Assembly: GCA_034678545.1 (NCBI GenBank)
Contig: JAXDBS010000095.1
Span: forward strand, 1 to 64,000
From: UBA5614 sp034678545
GTDB taxonomy: Bacteria; Cloacimonadota; Cloacimonadia; Cloacimonadales; Cloacimonadaceae
Direction of reading: 5' to 3'
Length of the DNA stretch: 64,000 nt
The notes beneath the pieces were generated by a model. The model had not been told where the DNA came from. It ran no database searches and saw nothing but the letters and a program-made list of their open reading frames with translations. Both the position numbers and the translations under genes were made by a program. The stretch's first letter is position 1; each line of letters begins with the position of its first letter. Of the stretch, positions 17,728-26,455 are shown one piece after another.

Positions 17728-18906
17728 TCAGACCTTCTTGAGGGCCTGATCCAAATCCGCGGTCAGGTCCGCTGCGTCCTCGATTCCTATCGAGAAACGC
17801 ACCAGTTCGTCCGTGATGCCGGCTTCCAGCTTGGCTTCCGCCGACATCTTGGCGTGGGTCATGGAGGCGGGGTGCTGGATCAGCGTTTCGATCCCGCCCA
17901 GGGAAACGGCCAGGGTCGCCACTTGCACGTTATCCATCAGTTTTTTGCCGGCGGCGAATCCGCCTTTGAGGCCAAAGGACATCAAAGCGCCGGGTCCTTT
18001 CATCTGGCGTTGGGCCAGTTCATACTGGGGATGCGATTTCAGCCCGGGGTATTTCACCCAGGCGACCTTGGGATGCTGCTCCAGCCACTCCGCGATTTGT
18101 CGGGCGTTTTGCTGGGCGCGTTCGATGCGGATGGCCAGTGTTTTCAACCCGCGCGAGACCAGAAAGGCCTGGTGCGGGTCCATGTTTGGCCCCATGCTGG
18201 TCATCACGGGATACATCTGCTTGTAGTCCGCTTCGGTTTTGCAGACCAGGACTCCGCCTACCACGTCGGCGTGCCCGTTGATGAATTTCGTGATGGAGTG
18301 GAGGACCACGTCGGCTCCCAGGGCTAGCGGGTTCTGCAGGCAGGGCGAGCAAAAGGTGTTATCCACCACCAGCTTGAGATTGTGCTTTTGCGCGAGTTCC
18401 GCGCAGGCTTTGATATCAGTGATGGCTATGGTAGGATTGGCGGGCGTTTCCAGATAAAGCACCCTGGTGTTGGGCCGGATGGCGGGCTCGATCAGTTCTG
18501 TCCGGGAGGTTTCCAAAAAGGTCGCTTCCACACCGAAGCGGGAGAAATGCTTTTCCAGGACTGTCCTGGAGGGTCCGTAAACCGCGGCGGAGGACACGAT
18601 GTGGCTGCCGGTGCCGAGGAAAGTCATGTACATGGTGGTGACGGCCGCCATGCCGCTGGCGACCGCGATCCCGCCCCAGCCGCCTTCCAGGTCCGCCATG
18701 GCGTCTTCCAAAGCGCGGATGGTGGGGTTGCCCAGGCGCGTGTAGATGTAGCCGTCCGCCGTTCCGGCAAAGCAGTCAGCCCCGTGCTGGGCGCTCTCGA
18801 AAGCGAAGGTCGAGGTCTGGTAGATCGGCGTCGTCACCGCCCCGTATTTGTCCTTTTTGTGTCCGGCGTGGACCAGCCGGGTGTTCATCCCTGAATCCTT
18901 GTTCAT
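17728..18906 (-). CDS. PLP-dependent trans-sulfuration enzyme (cystathionine gamma-synthase/methionine gamma-lyase family)
   Basis: A 392-residue Cys/Met-metabolism PLP enzyme. The cofactor lysine is Lys207 in HSITKFINGHADVVGG; YTRLGNPT near residue 55, SGMAAV near 84 and VDNTFCSP near 181 are family blocks. Where methionine gamma-lyases carry a key cysteine after the active-site Tyr-Gly, this protein has Pro112 (VYGPSRT), so I do not assign it as a true methionine gamma-lyase. Cystathionine gamma-synthase, gamma-lyase or homocysteine desulfhydrase are all possible. The start at 18906 has AAAGG nine bases upstream; a second ATG six codons in is also possible. It is monocistronic. Confidence 0.88.
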   Translation of the reverse strand: MNKDSGMNTRLVHAGHKKDKYGAVTTPIYQTSTFAFESAQHGADCFAGTADGYIYTRLGNPTIRALEDAMADLEGGWGGIAVASGMAAVTTMYMTFLGTGSHIVSSAAVYGPSRTVLEKHFSRFGVEATFLETSRTELIEPAIRPNTRVLYLETPANPTIAITDIKACAELAQKHNLKLVVDNTFCSPCLQNPLALGADVVLHSITKFINGHADVVGGVLVCKTEADYKQMYPVMTSMGPNMDPHQAFLVSRGLKTLAIRIERAQQNARQIAEWLEQHPKVAWVKYPGLKSHPQYELAQRQMKGPGALMSFGLKGGFAAGKKLMDNVQVATLAVSLGGIETLIQHPASMTHAKMSAEAKLEAGITDELVRFSIGIEDAADLTADLDQALKKV

Positions 18907-19100
18907 TCCTAAATCCTTTATTTTTAATTTATTAGACTGATGACCAGAACTCCTCCCGCCGCCCTTCTGTCAATCATTATCCGCTGTCCGCAATCTGCAG
19001 CTGCTCTGCCGTCCCTCGCGTAGAGCCTGTCCCCGAGCTGTTTTCTTACCGCTGTAGGCCGGTATCCAGTTTTATCTTTTCCCACCCGCAACCCCTTTAT

Positions 19101-19123
19101 GGTATGGGGCTTCGCCCCATGCC
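19101..19123. repeat. stable 10-bp hairpin in non-coding region
   Basis: GGTATGGGGC (19101-19110) and GCCCCATGCC (19114-19123) pair over ten positions with one G-T pair and a TTC loop. No T-run follows on either side, so it is not a standard terminator. Confidence 0.7.
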
Positions 19124-19273
19124 CCGCTTCTACACACCGGTGTTCCTGTGTGCCGGAGTCCTTTTTGCCGGCGAAGTCTCAGCCAGATCTGCAAAACCAA
19201 AGGCAAAACGGACTTCGGGAACACACCTGCCCAAGCTCTTTTCCGCCCTTGAATCCCCACCCAGAGCCGACCT

Positions 19274-19325
19274 ACAGATCACCCCCGGATATCCGCAAAA
19301 ATGCCCTGATCTGAGGGTGATCTGT
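19274..19325. repeat. palindromic intergenic repeat, copy A
   Basis: The left arm is 19274-19290 and the right arm 19309-19325. The 17-base arms match at 15 positions (ACAGATCACCC outside, a GAT core inside), around an 18-base loop that contains GCAAAAATGC. The inner part, CC-N-C-R-GAT ... GCAAAA ... ATCTGRRGG, recurs at 28612-28655 and 41861-41906, where the flanking arms differ. Confidence 0.72.
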
Positions 19326-19484
19326 GATTAGGCAATGCCTGCCGGTCGGGGAGCCGGCCATGAACCAAGATAATTCAGTTTTTGTTGTAGATTTCAGCTA
19401 ACCACAATCTCTTTTAGTGAGGAAGCAGGCCGGTCAAATTCAACTTGTCCACAAATCTCGGGGGTCTTTCTACTCCCAGGAAAA

Positions 19485-19920
19485 GACCAATTCTCCCAAT
19501 TCTCCCAATTCACCGCTTCTTTCATCCCCCGGAAAGCAATTCACCAAATCACCAATTCCCTGCTCTTATCTCCGTCCGGATAAAATACAGAATGGATATA
19601 AGATGATTCTGACTCTGTTTTGCCGGCTTCTTTCGGTGCGGCTTCTTTCTTTTAATATCTTTCTATCTTTTAATTCATACTATATTTGTATAATATATAT
19701 TATATTATTATATATTAACAAGATAAGTTTACAGCAGCGTCCTGTGCCAGGCAACTGCCGGTCATAGGGGATGCCAACTCCGGCCAGACGCAGGGCTGGG
19801 GGGGGGAGAAGGGCGAGAATTGGTTAATTGGCCTGATAGAATTGGCATAAAGCCTTTCTGCTAAAAGGGAAAACCAATTCACCACCTTGAAGAGAATTGG
19901 TGAAGAATTGGGAGTGAAAC
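19485..19920. repeat. dispersed AATTCNCC/GGNGAATT short repeats
   Basis: Short units are repeated here: CCAATTCTCC twice in tandem near 19490-19512, then CAATTCACC and TCACCAATTCC near 19536-19560. The reverse orientation follows: GAATTGGTTAATTGG and GAATTGGC near 19815-19845, CCAATTCACC near 19873, and GAATTGGTGAAGAATTGGGAG near 19892. The opposite orientations of the two blocks could form long imperfect stems. No function is known. Confidence 0.5.
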
Positions 19921-20061
19921 GCTGTTTTGATAAAACTGGCGTTTCCTGATCTTTGAGACACCTGCCACAGGAGAGGGGAGTAAATTGCCGCCCGGGCTGC
20001 TGAATGGCCTGGCTGACAGGATGATGCTGATGACTGTGGGGATGAAGGGCGCAAAATGGTA

Positions 20062-20090
20062 TTGACAAAAAACGGTTGAATATGAAATAA
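20062..20090 (+). promoter_or_regulatory. candidate promoter of the 20114 lipoprotein gene
   Basis: TTGACA (20062-20067), a 17-base spacer and AAATAA (20085-20090), about 24 bases before the start codon. The -35 is perfect; the -10 is weak. Confidence 0.5.
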
Positions 20091-20113
20091 AGACTTTTCA
20101 GACAGGAGGAATC

Positions 20114-21388
20114 ATGCGTTTTTATTCCTTATTACTGATCATGCTGCTGATTTTGGGCGGCTGCGCGACTCAGAAGCTATATATCAGCAAGGGGATTGCC
20201 TATCCGGAACCGCCGGCCAGGGAACTGGACGCGCTGGTCAAACTGGACGTTCCGGACCTGCCGCAAATGGTCTGGACCAATCATTATCCGGGCGAACTAC
20301 TCAGCACCGACAGCAGGATCTATTGTCCGATCAGCACAGCTTGCCTGCCTGACAGCTTCAATGCTCCCAACACCAGCCAGACAGGCGCGGACCACTGGAT
20401 CCGTTACTCAACCATTTATGCCATTGACAAGTCAGGGTACGGGATCACTGACAGCCTGACTTTAAAGGACGATTCAACCAGGCTGGACTTTAAACACCTG
20501 GTCCGGGATAAGGACCAGGGCCTGCTGATCATTGGCACAAAGGATACGCTCTGCCATATTATCAGAGCCTCTGCCGACCTGACGATCGGGCAGGAGTACG
20601 CCACGCCCATCCGGGCTGACAAAATCCTCTTCGCGGGCAAGCACGGCGACAAGCTCAGGATCGTAGCAGGCATTGACAAAGGTGGCATTTTCATGCATGA
20701 ATACGACGCCGTTACCATGAACCTGGAGCGCAAGCGTCTGCTGCTCAACTCCGCTCCGGAAGCCCAATTTGACCTGGAGGGACAGAACCTGTGGGTCTTC
20801 CTGTCTGCGGACAGCCAAATCTCCACGATCAGGTTTGACCTGTCAGCCGCTGACCCCATCCCCGCTTACAAGGAATTCCCCAATCCCATCACCAACGCTG
20901 AGCAAAGGAAACATTATTCCGTAAACGCGGCGGATTCGATGCTCTACATCCAGACCCATGAATCTGTTCCGGACGCGAAGAATCCCGAACTGCAACTGTT
21001 CACAGGCAAGTTTGTGGCGATCGATTACGACAGCGGACAGACCGTAAATACCGAGCCCGGGGAACCCCGTTTCTTCGACACTGCGAAGGTGGGTGATACC
21101 ACGTATTACTACAATGTGGATTTTGACAATGCCAGGTTTGTGCATACTCTGGCCGAAACCTCGCCAGCCCTTGACCTGCAGAAAAAACTGATCAGTTTCC
21201 TGCCGGGCGGTTACACTTTGCAAAGCTACTCAAGCGCCGTGGCAGAACCCCGGATCTTTCCCGCCGGCGATAAGATCTACCTGGCCGGGTACTATTACCA
21301 GAAGCCGGCCACTGCCAAGGCCAAAGCCAACAAGGTGACAACCGACTGGAAACAGCAGCTGTTCATTGCCGCCTATCCCCTCAGGTAG
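20114..21388 (+). CDS. predicted lipoprotein of unknown function
   Basis: A 424-residue protein that I do not recognise. The signal peptide ends in a clear lipobox, ILGGC (Cys17), so it should be anchored in the envelope and face the periplasm or the outside. The rest is rich in short beta-strand-like segments (for example SADSQISTIRFDLS and KIYLAGYYYQ) at regular intervals, which suggests a beta-propeller-like body, but no blade motif is certain. AGGAGG lies before the ATG, with a promoter just upstream. It stands alone after a long non-coding region and is followed 18 bases later by a small gene. Confidence 0.78.
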   Translation: MRFYSLLLIMLLILGGCATQKLYISKGIAYPEPPARELDALVKLDVPDLPQMVWTNHYPGELLSTDSRIYCPISTACLPDSFNAPNTSQTGADHWIRYSTIYAIDKSGYGITDSLTLKDDSTRLDFKHLVRDKDQGLLIIGTKDTLCHIIRASADLTIGQEYATPIRADKILFAGKHGDKLRIVAGIDKGGIFMHEYDAVTMNLERKRLLLNSAPEAQFDLEGQNLWVFLSADSQISTIRFDLSAADPIPAYKEFPNPITNAEQRKHYSVNAADSMLYIQTHESVPDAKNPELQLFTGKFVAIDYDSGQTVNTEPGEPRFFDTAKVGDTTYYYNVDFDNARFVHTLAETSPALDLQKKLISFLPGGYTLQSYSSAVAEPRIFPAGDKIYLAGYYYQKPATAKAKANKVTTDWKQQLFIAAYPLR

Positions 21389-21406
21389 AATTCAGGTCGA
21401 TTAGGA

Positions 21407-21700
21407 ATGATGAAAGAATACAAGCTGATCGGCAACGATTTGTATGATTACCGCAGCCAGAAGCTGGGCTACATCCGGGGCGCCGACATCTATGACACCC
21501 ACACCCGCAAGGTGGCGACGGTGAAGGATTTTGAGATCTACGACGACCGCTACAACAAGGTGGCCTCCATCCGGGGCGCTGATGTTTTCGATGCCCACAG
21601 CATCAGGATCGCGTCCCTGGACGAGATCAGGAACATGGTCGATAATCCTCCCCCGGGAGCAATCCTGGCCGCGCTCTGGTGGTTTTTTATCAGAACCTGA
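21407..21700 (+). CDS. small repeat protein, probable 4-fold beta-flower type
   Basis: A 97-residue protein made of about four copies of a 20-24-residue unit: LYDYRSQKLGYIRGADIYD, THTRKVATVKDFEIYD, DRYNKVASIRGADVFD, and AHSIRIASLDE. The repeated pattern (Y/F-D, polar turn, K/R-hydrophobic-A-hydrophobic, acidic I/V-Y/F-D) matches the small 4-fold beta-flower domain family, whose function is unknown. The C-terminus is hydrophobic (GAILAALWWFFIRT) and could be a membrane tail. It probably shares a transcript with the lipoprotein 18 bases upstream. Confidence 0.7.
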   Translation: MMKEYKLIGNDLYDYRSQKLGYIRGADIYDTHTRKVATVKDFEIYDDRYNKVASIRGADVFDAHSIRIASLDEIRNMVDNPPPGAILAALWWFFIRT

Positions 21701-21857
21701 TCTGCTGGATGGATTAAACTGAAATACAGTTGAACACGGAGGAGGCCCGGGAAGGCATCCTGACCGAATCTGCCAAACAGGATGACATCAATCCGGCTTA
21801 TCGCACCTAGGAATAGTTAAAGCTCAGTCGGAACAGGGACATCAGGCTAATCGGGTT

Positions 21858-22979
21858 TTACCCGGCCTGTTCATTACCAAGCATCATTTTTTCCACATAT
21901 CTGGATAACATGAGACTGGCGACAGCAGTATAATCAGGCTGGAACCTCAGAATATCGCCGGTTTTGTATTCAGGTTTCTCTACACCCAAATCAAACACGG
22001 TCAGGTCGGAAGTATTACCAAAGAACTTTACGGACTCATCCAGAGGAGTTAGATGTTTGGCATTGACATTGAGAAGGCCAAAGTCGCAGACTGCCTTAAA
22101 GCTTCTCCCGGAGAGGGCTGAGAAATCATCTTCACTCTGGGGAATCTCAGCCAGAGCGTTGCTGCCGATGGCCGAATCAGTAATCTCGCCATCCGGAACG
22201 TTATCCTTGGAGTAGAGTTCCACGATGTCTGCGTCAAACTCAAAGGTATCCGTCCGCAGTTCACCAAACCTTTTGCTGTTTAGAGGTGAAGTACCAAGAA
22301 AAGCCGCTTCGCCTATGCGGAAATGGTTCATTTCAGCGGGCACCTTATCCATTCCGATCAGAGGCAGGGTAATGGAACTGCCGCCGGAAACGAGGGGAAG
22401 TTTTTGCTGAAACTTGTATTCCAGAATCTGCTTGTAGAGAGTAAGCTGGATCAGTTTATCAAACGTGGGGCGAATGCCATGCATGCAGCCCAGATTGGTG
22501 CCCAGGCCGATAACCTCGATGTTGGAAAGGTTAAACACCTTTTCATAAAAAGAGATCAGCCTATCCCGGTGGATGCCCTCCCGAATCTCACCCATTTCAA
22601 TAGCGACGATTATCTTGTGTACAAGTCCCCTTTTATGCGCCTCATCGTTCAAAGCCTGGATAGTAGTCATGGATGAATTGAAAGAGACATCGGCATATTG
22701 CACGATCTTTTTAATGTAAGACAGCGCGGGTGGCTTGATAAACATGGTCTGGGCTGAAGGACAGATCTCCTTGATCAGTTTTAGGGTTTCCCAGTGCGAA
22801 ACTCCCAATGAATGAATCGAAGAAAGCTGTGGAGCATTAATCAGTCTCTTCAGGGTTTCGGTATGCGAACCCAGGACTTTAACAACCAGGGTCCACTGCT
22901 TGCCATTCTCCCGCATCAGTCCACTCAGCTTGTCTATGTTTTCCAAGATGGCAGGCAGGTTGATTATTAAGGTTGTCAT
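21858..22979 (-). CDS. alanine racemase-fold PLP enzyme, probable amino-acid (ornithine-type) racemase
   Basis: A 373-residue fold type III PLP enzyme. It starts with TLIINLPAILENIDKL; the cofactor lysine is probably Lys34 in LVVKVLGSH. GLGTNLGCMHG and VSGGSSITLP are typical later blocks of the ornithine/alanine racemase group. The ATG at 22979 is chosen because it abuts the upstream stop (TGACATG), while the longer frame would run deep into the acetyltransferase gene. It is coupled to a GNAT acetyltransferase. It likely racemises a basic or small amino acid in the cytoplasm; the substrate is uncertain. Confidence 0.82.
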   Translation of the reverse strand: MTTLIINLPAILENIDKLSGLMRENGKQWTLVVKVLGSHTETLKRLINAPQLSSIHSLGVSHWETLKLIKEICPSAQTMFIKPPALSYIKKIVQYADVSFNSSMTTIQALNDEAHKRGLVHKIIVAIEMGEIREGIHRDRLISFYEKVFNLSNIEVIGLGTNLGCMHGIRPTFDKLIQLTLYKQILEYKFQQKLPLVSGGSSITLPLIGMDKVPAEMNHFRIGEAAFLGTSPLNSKRFGELRTDTFEFDADIVELYSKDNVPDGEITDSAIGSNALAEIPQSEDDFSALSGRSFKAVCDFGLLNVNAKHLTPLDESVKFFGNTSDLTVFDLGVEKPEYKTGDILRFQPDYTAVASLMLSRYVEKMMLGNEQAG

Positions 22980-22980
22980 G

Positions 22981-23436
22981 TCATTTTGCCTCTGGATTGA
23001 ACCGCATCTCTGCATACTTGGTAGTGAATCCCAGCCTTTCATAAAGACGTTTGGCGGGGTTATCATATTCAACGTGCAGGGCTATGGGTTTATTTACCCT
23101 GTTCACCACTGCCCGGATGATTTGCGCCCCGATGCCCTTGCCGCGCTGATCTGCACGCACAGCTACATAAACCAGAATATATTCAGGTATGTATTCTGAC
23201 ATACCGGTGTCATTCATGACCAGACTTCCGACAATCTCATCACCTTCCTTGGCCAAAGCGATGAATCCGCCCTTGCCTGATTCCTCGGAAAGAGCATAGC
23301 TTACGGCTTTGCGAATGGCATCGCGGGAATCGCGGAAGCGGTCCAGATTATTGTATAAGAAGTTCACCAGAGTTTCTGTATCAGTTGTGCAATGCAATTG
23401 ATCCCAATTGTTTATGTAAGTGATGGTAATCATCAT
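22981..23436 (-). CDS. GNAT family N-acetyltransferase
   Basis: A 151-residue GNAT protein. The acetyl-CoA-binding motif A is VAVRADQRGKGIGAQII (near residues 90-106), followed by the motif B region ALHVEYDNPAKRLYERLGF. AGGAGG lies one base before the first ATG and four bases before the second; either may be used. It precedes and is coupled to the racemase-like gene, so the two may act on the same amino acid, one inverting and one acetylating it. Confidence 0.9.
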   Translation of the reverse strand: MMITITYINNWDQLHCTTDTETLVNFLYNNLDRFRDSRDAIRKAVSYALSEESGKGGFIALAKEGDEIVGSLVMNDTGMSEYIPEYILVYVAVRADQRGKGIGAQIIRAVVNRVNKPIALHVEYDNPAKRLYERLGFTTKYAEMRFNPEAK

Positions 23437-23595
23437 TCCTCCTTGTTTTGCCTTTGCATGAAAATGCTGAAATCAGTGCCTTTTGCCGGGAAGAGGTCTA
23501 TTTTAGTAACGAAAGCTAATGCGGTCAAAGGATCTTTACAACTCGTCAATGCGGTGTTCCACCCGCAATATTTATGTTCTATAGATACACAATCC

Positions 23596-23623
23596 ATTCT
23601 TAGGATTGCAGTTTCGTTGTCAA
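23596..23623 (-). promoter_or_regulatory. candidate promoter of the GNAT-racemase pair
   Basis: On the minus strand TTGACA (23623-23618), a 16-base spacer and AAGAAT (23601-23596). The 5' leader would be about 155 bases. The -35 is perfect; the -10 is weak. Confidence 0.4.
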
Positions 23624-23706
23624 GGCATAAATTGGTAAAAAGCAGTATATATTATTGTCAGTCTTATACATAAGATGTAATATGAATTAAGATTCAAGAG
23701 TTTTAT

Positions 23707-23734
23707 TTGACAAAAGAAGTTATGCAGATATAAT
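23707..23734 (+). promoter_or_regulatory. strong sigma-70-type promoter of the 23770 gene
   Basis: A perfect TTGACA (23707-23712), a 16-base spacer and a perfect TATAAT (23729-23734), 35 bases before the start codon. It is the best consensus promoter in the window. Confidence 0.8.
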
Positions 23735-23769
23735 AAAACACAATGAGTCAAATAATCAGGAGAAGAAAC

Positions 23770-25221
23770 ATGAACAGATTCATTATAATATTAATGCTGC
23801 TGAGTTCAGCTCTCGGAGCTGTCACCATCGGACCCTGGCAGAACCTCACCTTCAGCGGCAGGACCGCAGCCAACCAGGCCTACCTGCGCACGGACCTGAA
23901 TTATGCCGGGATCGATGTCAATAAAATCATTTACAGCAACGGAACCGGTATGACGGAGACAGACCTGGCCCCGCAAAACTCCGGCACGCACACTTACCAG
24001 GGAGCCTTCCCAGTTTCAACGGCGCGGCGCTATCTTGGCCTGCGCCTACACGTGGCCGGCTTTGACCAGAACATCATTCCCGTGTATCACGAAAGCACCG
24101 CCCTGCCGGCCCTGAGCCAATTGACGCGGGTGGCGGCGGATCCGCAAAACGACACAGGCTACCAGAACCTGGACATAGTCTCGGACTATCTTACCTTTAA
24201 CGGCAGCGGGACGGGCCTGAAGATTTCCGCGGCGATCCAGAACCGGGGCGGCGGCTTCCCCACGAGTGCCGGATTGGGTACGACCTACTATTCCTACATG
24301 AGCGTGATCGCACCCCCCGGCTCCGATCCCAACGATCCCGGCGTGGTTGTCTGGGCGCTGGTTTACATGAATGTTCCGCTGGGCGGGATAAGTCCCGGGC
24401 TGTTCAGGATAGAGGGGACGGCAACGGACGACCTGATCCGGATCGGGGACATAACTTACAATATTGATACCACAAACAACCTGCTGGTCATGAGTTGTAA
24501 CGTCTCGGACCTGCTCGCGGACCCCGCATTCGCCGCCTGGTACAACGTGCCCGCGCCCGCCTTCGGCTTTGCCAGCCTCACCACCCGGACCACGGTCATT
24601 CCTTTTGCCACCTATAACGAAGACCAGACCAGCGGCGGCAAGATGCACCTGAGGCCGCTTTTTTTCGACCCCAGCCCAAACCAGGCGCCGCTTCTCACTG
24701 ATCCGCAATTCGCTCAATCCGGGAGTGAGGTCTGGTTTGGAGTCACATATTCAGATCCGGATCAAAACTTTCCTCTGACCGCCCAGGTCACACTGGGGAG
24801 AAATCAGGTTTTCGACCTGCATCCGCAAAGCACAGACTACTCTCTTCCGGTCCTGCTGCGTACGGAGAACATTTACTCCCTGATCAATGAATACAACGAT
24901 ACAGAGGCAGTATTCACCTGCAGCGACAACAACACCGACTACAGCAACGCGAGGCTGGATTTCTTTTACATCAGGGGCCTGTCTGCGCCGGAAGGCGTGT
25001 TTTGCAACGCCTCGGCTGGGGGGGTGCAATTGAATTGGGAGCCTGTAACCCGCACCTTGGAAGGCACTTCAGTAGACGTCAGCCTTTACCGAATCTGGTC
25101 TGCTTCGGATCCCTACGCGCCAGTCTATACGCCCCTGGGGACTACTCCGTCAACATCATACAGTATTCCTGCCGGCCAGGCAAGCCCCATGGAGTTCCTC
25201 CGCATCACAGCTGAAAAGTAA
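23770..25221 (+). CDS. exported protein with C-terminal fibronectin type III-like domain
   Basis: A 483-residue exported protein. The signal peptide is MNRFIIILMLLSSALGA, and the mature part begins with a beta-rich region without known motifs. The last 90 residues (APEGVFCNASAGGVQLNWEP onward) look like a fibronectin type III domain, with the typical LNW strand and a closing LRITA. The start at 23770 has AGGAG seven bases upstream; a frame starting 27 bases earlier overlaps that site. A strong promoter drives it. Unlike the 36593-39394 protein it lacks a C-terminal sorting domain, so the route past the inner membrane is unclear. Confidence 0.8.
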   Translation: MNRFIIILMLLSSALGAVTIGPWQNLTFSGRTAANQAYLRTDLNYAGIDVNKIIYSNGTGMTETDLAPQNSGTHTYQGAFPVSTARRYLGLRLHVAGFDQNIIPVYHESTALPALSQLTRVAADPQNDTGYQNLDIVSDYLTFNGSGTGLKISAAIQNRGGGFPTSAGLGTTYYSYMSVIAPPGSDPNDPGVVVWALVYMNVPLGGISPGLFRIEGTATDDLIRIGDITYNIDTTNNLLVMSCNVSDLLADPAFAAWYNVPAPAFGFASLTTRTTVIPFATYNEDQTSGGKMHLRPLFFDPSPNQAPLLTDPQFAQSGSEVWFGVTYSDPDQNFPLTAQVTLGRNQVFDLHPQSTDYSLPVLLRTENIYSLINEYNDTEAVFTCSDNNTDYSNARLDFFYIRGLSAPEGVFCNASAGGVQLNWEPVTRTLEGTSVDVSLYRIWSASDPYAPVYTPLGTTPSTSYSIPAGQASPMEFLRITAEK

Positions 25222-25231
25222 GACCACCCTG

Positions 25232-26365
25232 ATGAAATACAGAGAGATGCCTGCCAACCGGGACCGGTTGTCTATCCTGGGCTTCGGCCTGATGCGGCTG
25301 CCAGTAACCAAATCGCAAAAGATCAGGGAAAAGCAGGCGCTGGAGATGATGCAGGCCGCTCTGGAACTGGGTGTTAACTATTTTGACACGGCCTGGGGCT
25401 ATCACAGCGGGCAGAGCGAACCGCTGCTGGGGAAGTTCCTGAGGGCCGTCGAGCGCAAAAAGGTTTACATCGCGACCAAGCTTCCCACTTGGCTGATCAA
25501 AACACCCCAAGACATAGGCGATTACCTGAATCGGCAGATGGACAGGCTGCAAACTGATTATATCGACTATTACCTGCTGCATGCGCTGAACCGTAAAAGC
25601 TGGCAGGCGGTCAGGAAACTGGGTGTCACGGAGTTTCTGGAACAGGCCAAAGCGGACGGCAGGATCAGGCATATCGGTTTTTCCTTCCATGACAAGTATC
25701 CGGTCTTCCGCCAGATCGTGGACGCCTATGACTGGGAGTTTTGCCAGATCCAGCACAACTTTTTCGACACCCACAACCAGGCCGGGCGCAGGGGACTGCT
25801 TTACGCTGCGGCAAAGGGCCTGGGGATCATTGTGATGGAGCCCCTGCTGGGAGGCAAGCTGGCTGTGAACATTCCGTCCGAGGTGGAAGGGATATGGGCA
25901 AAATCGGAATACGCCTGGAGCCCCGCCGCAAGGGCTTTGCGCTTCGTTTGGAACTATCCGCAGGTCCAGGTGGCGCTGAGCGGGATGACAACCTTGGAAC
26001 AACTGCATGAAAACATTGCCATCGCATCTGCGGCCAGGGCGGACATCCTGTCCAAAGCGGAACTGAAGCTTTACAACAAGGCGCGCAGGGCCTATCTTGA
26101 CAAAATGGCGGTAAGGTGCACGGGTTGCGGCTACTGCCTGCCCTGCCCCGCCAAGGTGGGTATTCCCTGGGTTTTGGGAATATATAACGATGCGCACATC
26201 TTCGGCGACAGGAAGCGGCATAAGCTCGAATATGATTTCTTTGTCCCGGATGAGAATAAAGCCGACAAGTGCACCAGGTGCGGAGCCTGCCTGCCCAAGT
26301 GTCCGCAGCAGATAAACATCCCGGTTGAACTGGAGAAAGTCAAAGCTTACTTTTCCTCTGAATGA
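25232..26365 (+). CDS. aldo/keto reductase with C-terminal double [4Fe-4S] domain
   Basis: A 377-residue oxidoreductase. The N-terminal aldo/keto reductase barrel keeps the tetrad: Asp52 and Tyr57 (YFDTAWGYHSG), Lys83 (IATKLP) and His117 (YYLLHALN). The C-terminal part carries two ferredoxin-like cysteine sets, at Cys296/299/302/305 (CTGCGYCLPCP) and Cys347/350/353/357 (CTRCGACLPKCP). Such fusions are common in anaerobes and are thought to couple carbonyl reduction to a one-electron carrier. It starts ten bases after the exported-protein gene. Confidence 0.92.
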   Translation: MKYREMPANRDRLSILGFGLMRLPVTKSQKIREKQALEMMQAALELGVNYFDTAWGYHSGQSEPLLGKFLRAVERKKVYIATKLPTWLIKTPQDIGDYLNRQMDRLQTDYIDYYLLHALNRKSWQAVRKLGVTEFLEQAKADGRIRHIGFSFHDKYPVFRQIVDAYDWEFCQIQHNFFDTHNQAGRRGLLYAAAKGLGIIVMEPLLGGKLAVNIPSEVEGIWAKSEYAWSPAARALRFVWNYPQVQVALSGMTTLEQLHENIAIASAARADILSKAELKLYNKARRAYLDKMAVRCTGCGYCLPCPAKVGIPWVLGIYNDAHIFGDRKRHKLEYDFFVPDENKADKCTRCGACLPKCPQQINIPVELEKVKAYFSSE

Positions 26366-26455
26366 GGCCGGGAGAACTGAAAAAACCCGTGCAGTTAAAC
26401 TTGATTTCTGCTGTAATCAGGATATGACTATTCCTAAAGTTTCAGGGAGGAACTC

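Larger units (their letters stand above)
18907..20113. other. 1.2 kb non-coding region with several repeats
   Basis: No gene is convincing on either strand. It holds a strong 10-bp hairpin (19101-19123), a member of a palindromic repeat family (19274-19325), a field of short CAATTCACC/GGTGAATTG-like repeats in both orientations (about 19485-19920), a very A/T-rich tract (19655-19730) and a promoter just before the 20114 gene. Confidence 0.6.
23437..23769. other. divergent intergenic region (GNAT gene and 23770 gene)
   Basis: A 333-base A/T-rich gap between divergent genes. It contains a candidate promoter in each direction (23596-23623 minus; 23707-23734 plus). I see no gene or strong hairpin in it. 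Confidence 0.6.

Noticed and set aside
17728..18906. Assignment as methionine gamma-lyase
   Set aside because: The cysteine diagnostic of that activity is replaced by proline (VYGPSRT), so only the wider family is called.
19417..19767. 116-codon frame in the long non-coding region
   Set aside because: It consists of repeat-derived sequence (NSPNSPNSPLL) and an A/T-rich tract and has no ribosome binding site.
19715..20068. 117-codon minus-strand frame in the same region
   Set aside because: It crosses the repeat field, ends inside the promoter of the 20114 gene and has no recognisable content.
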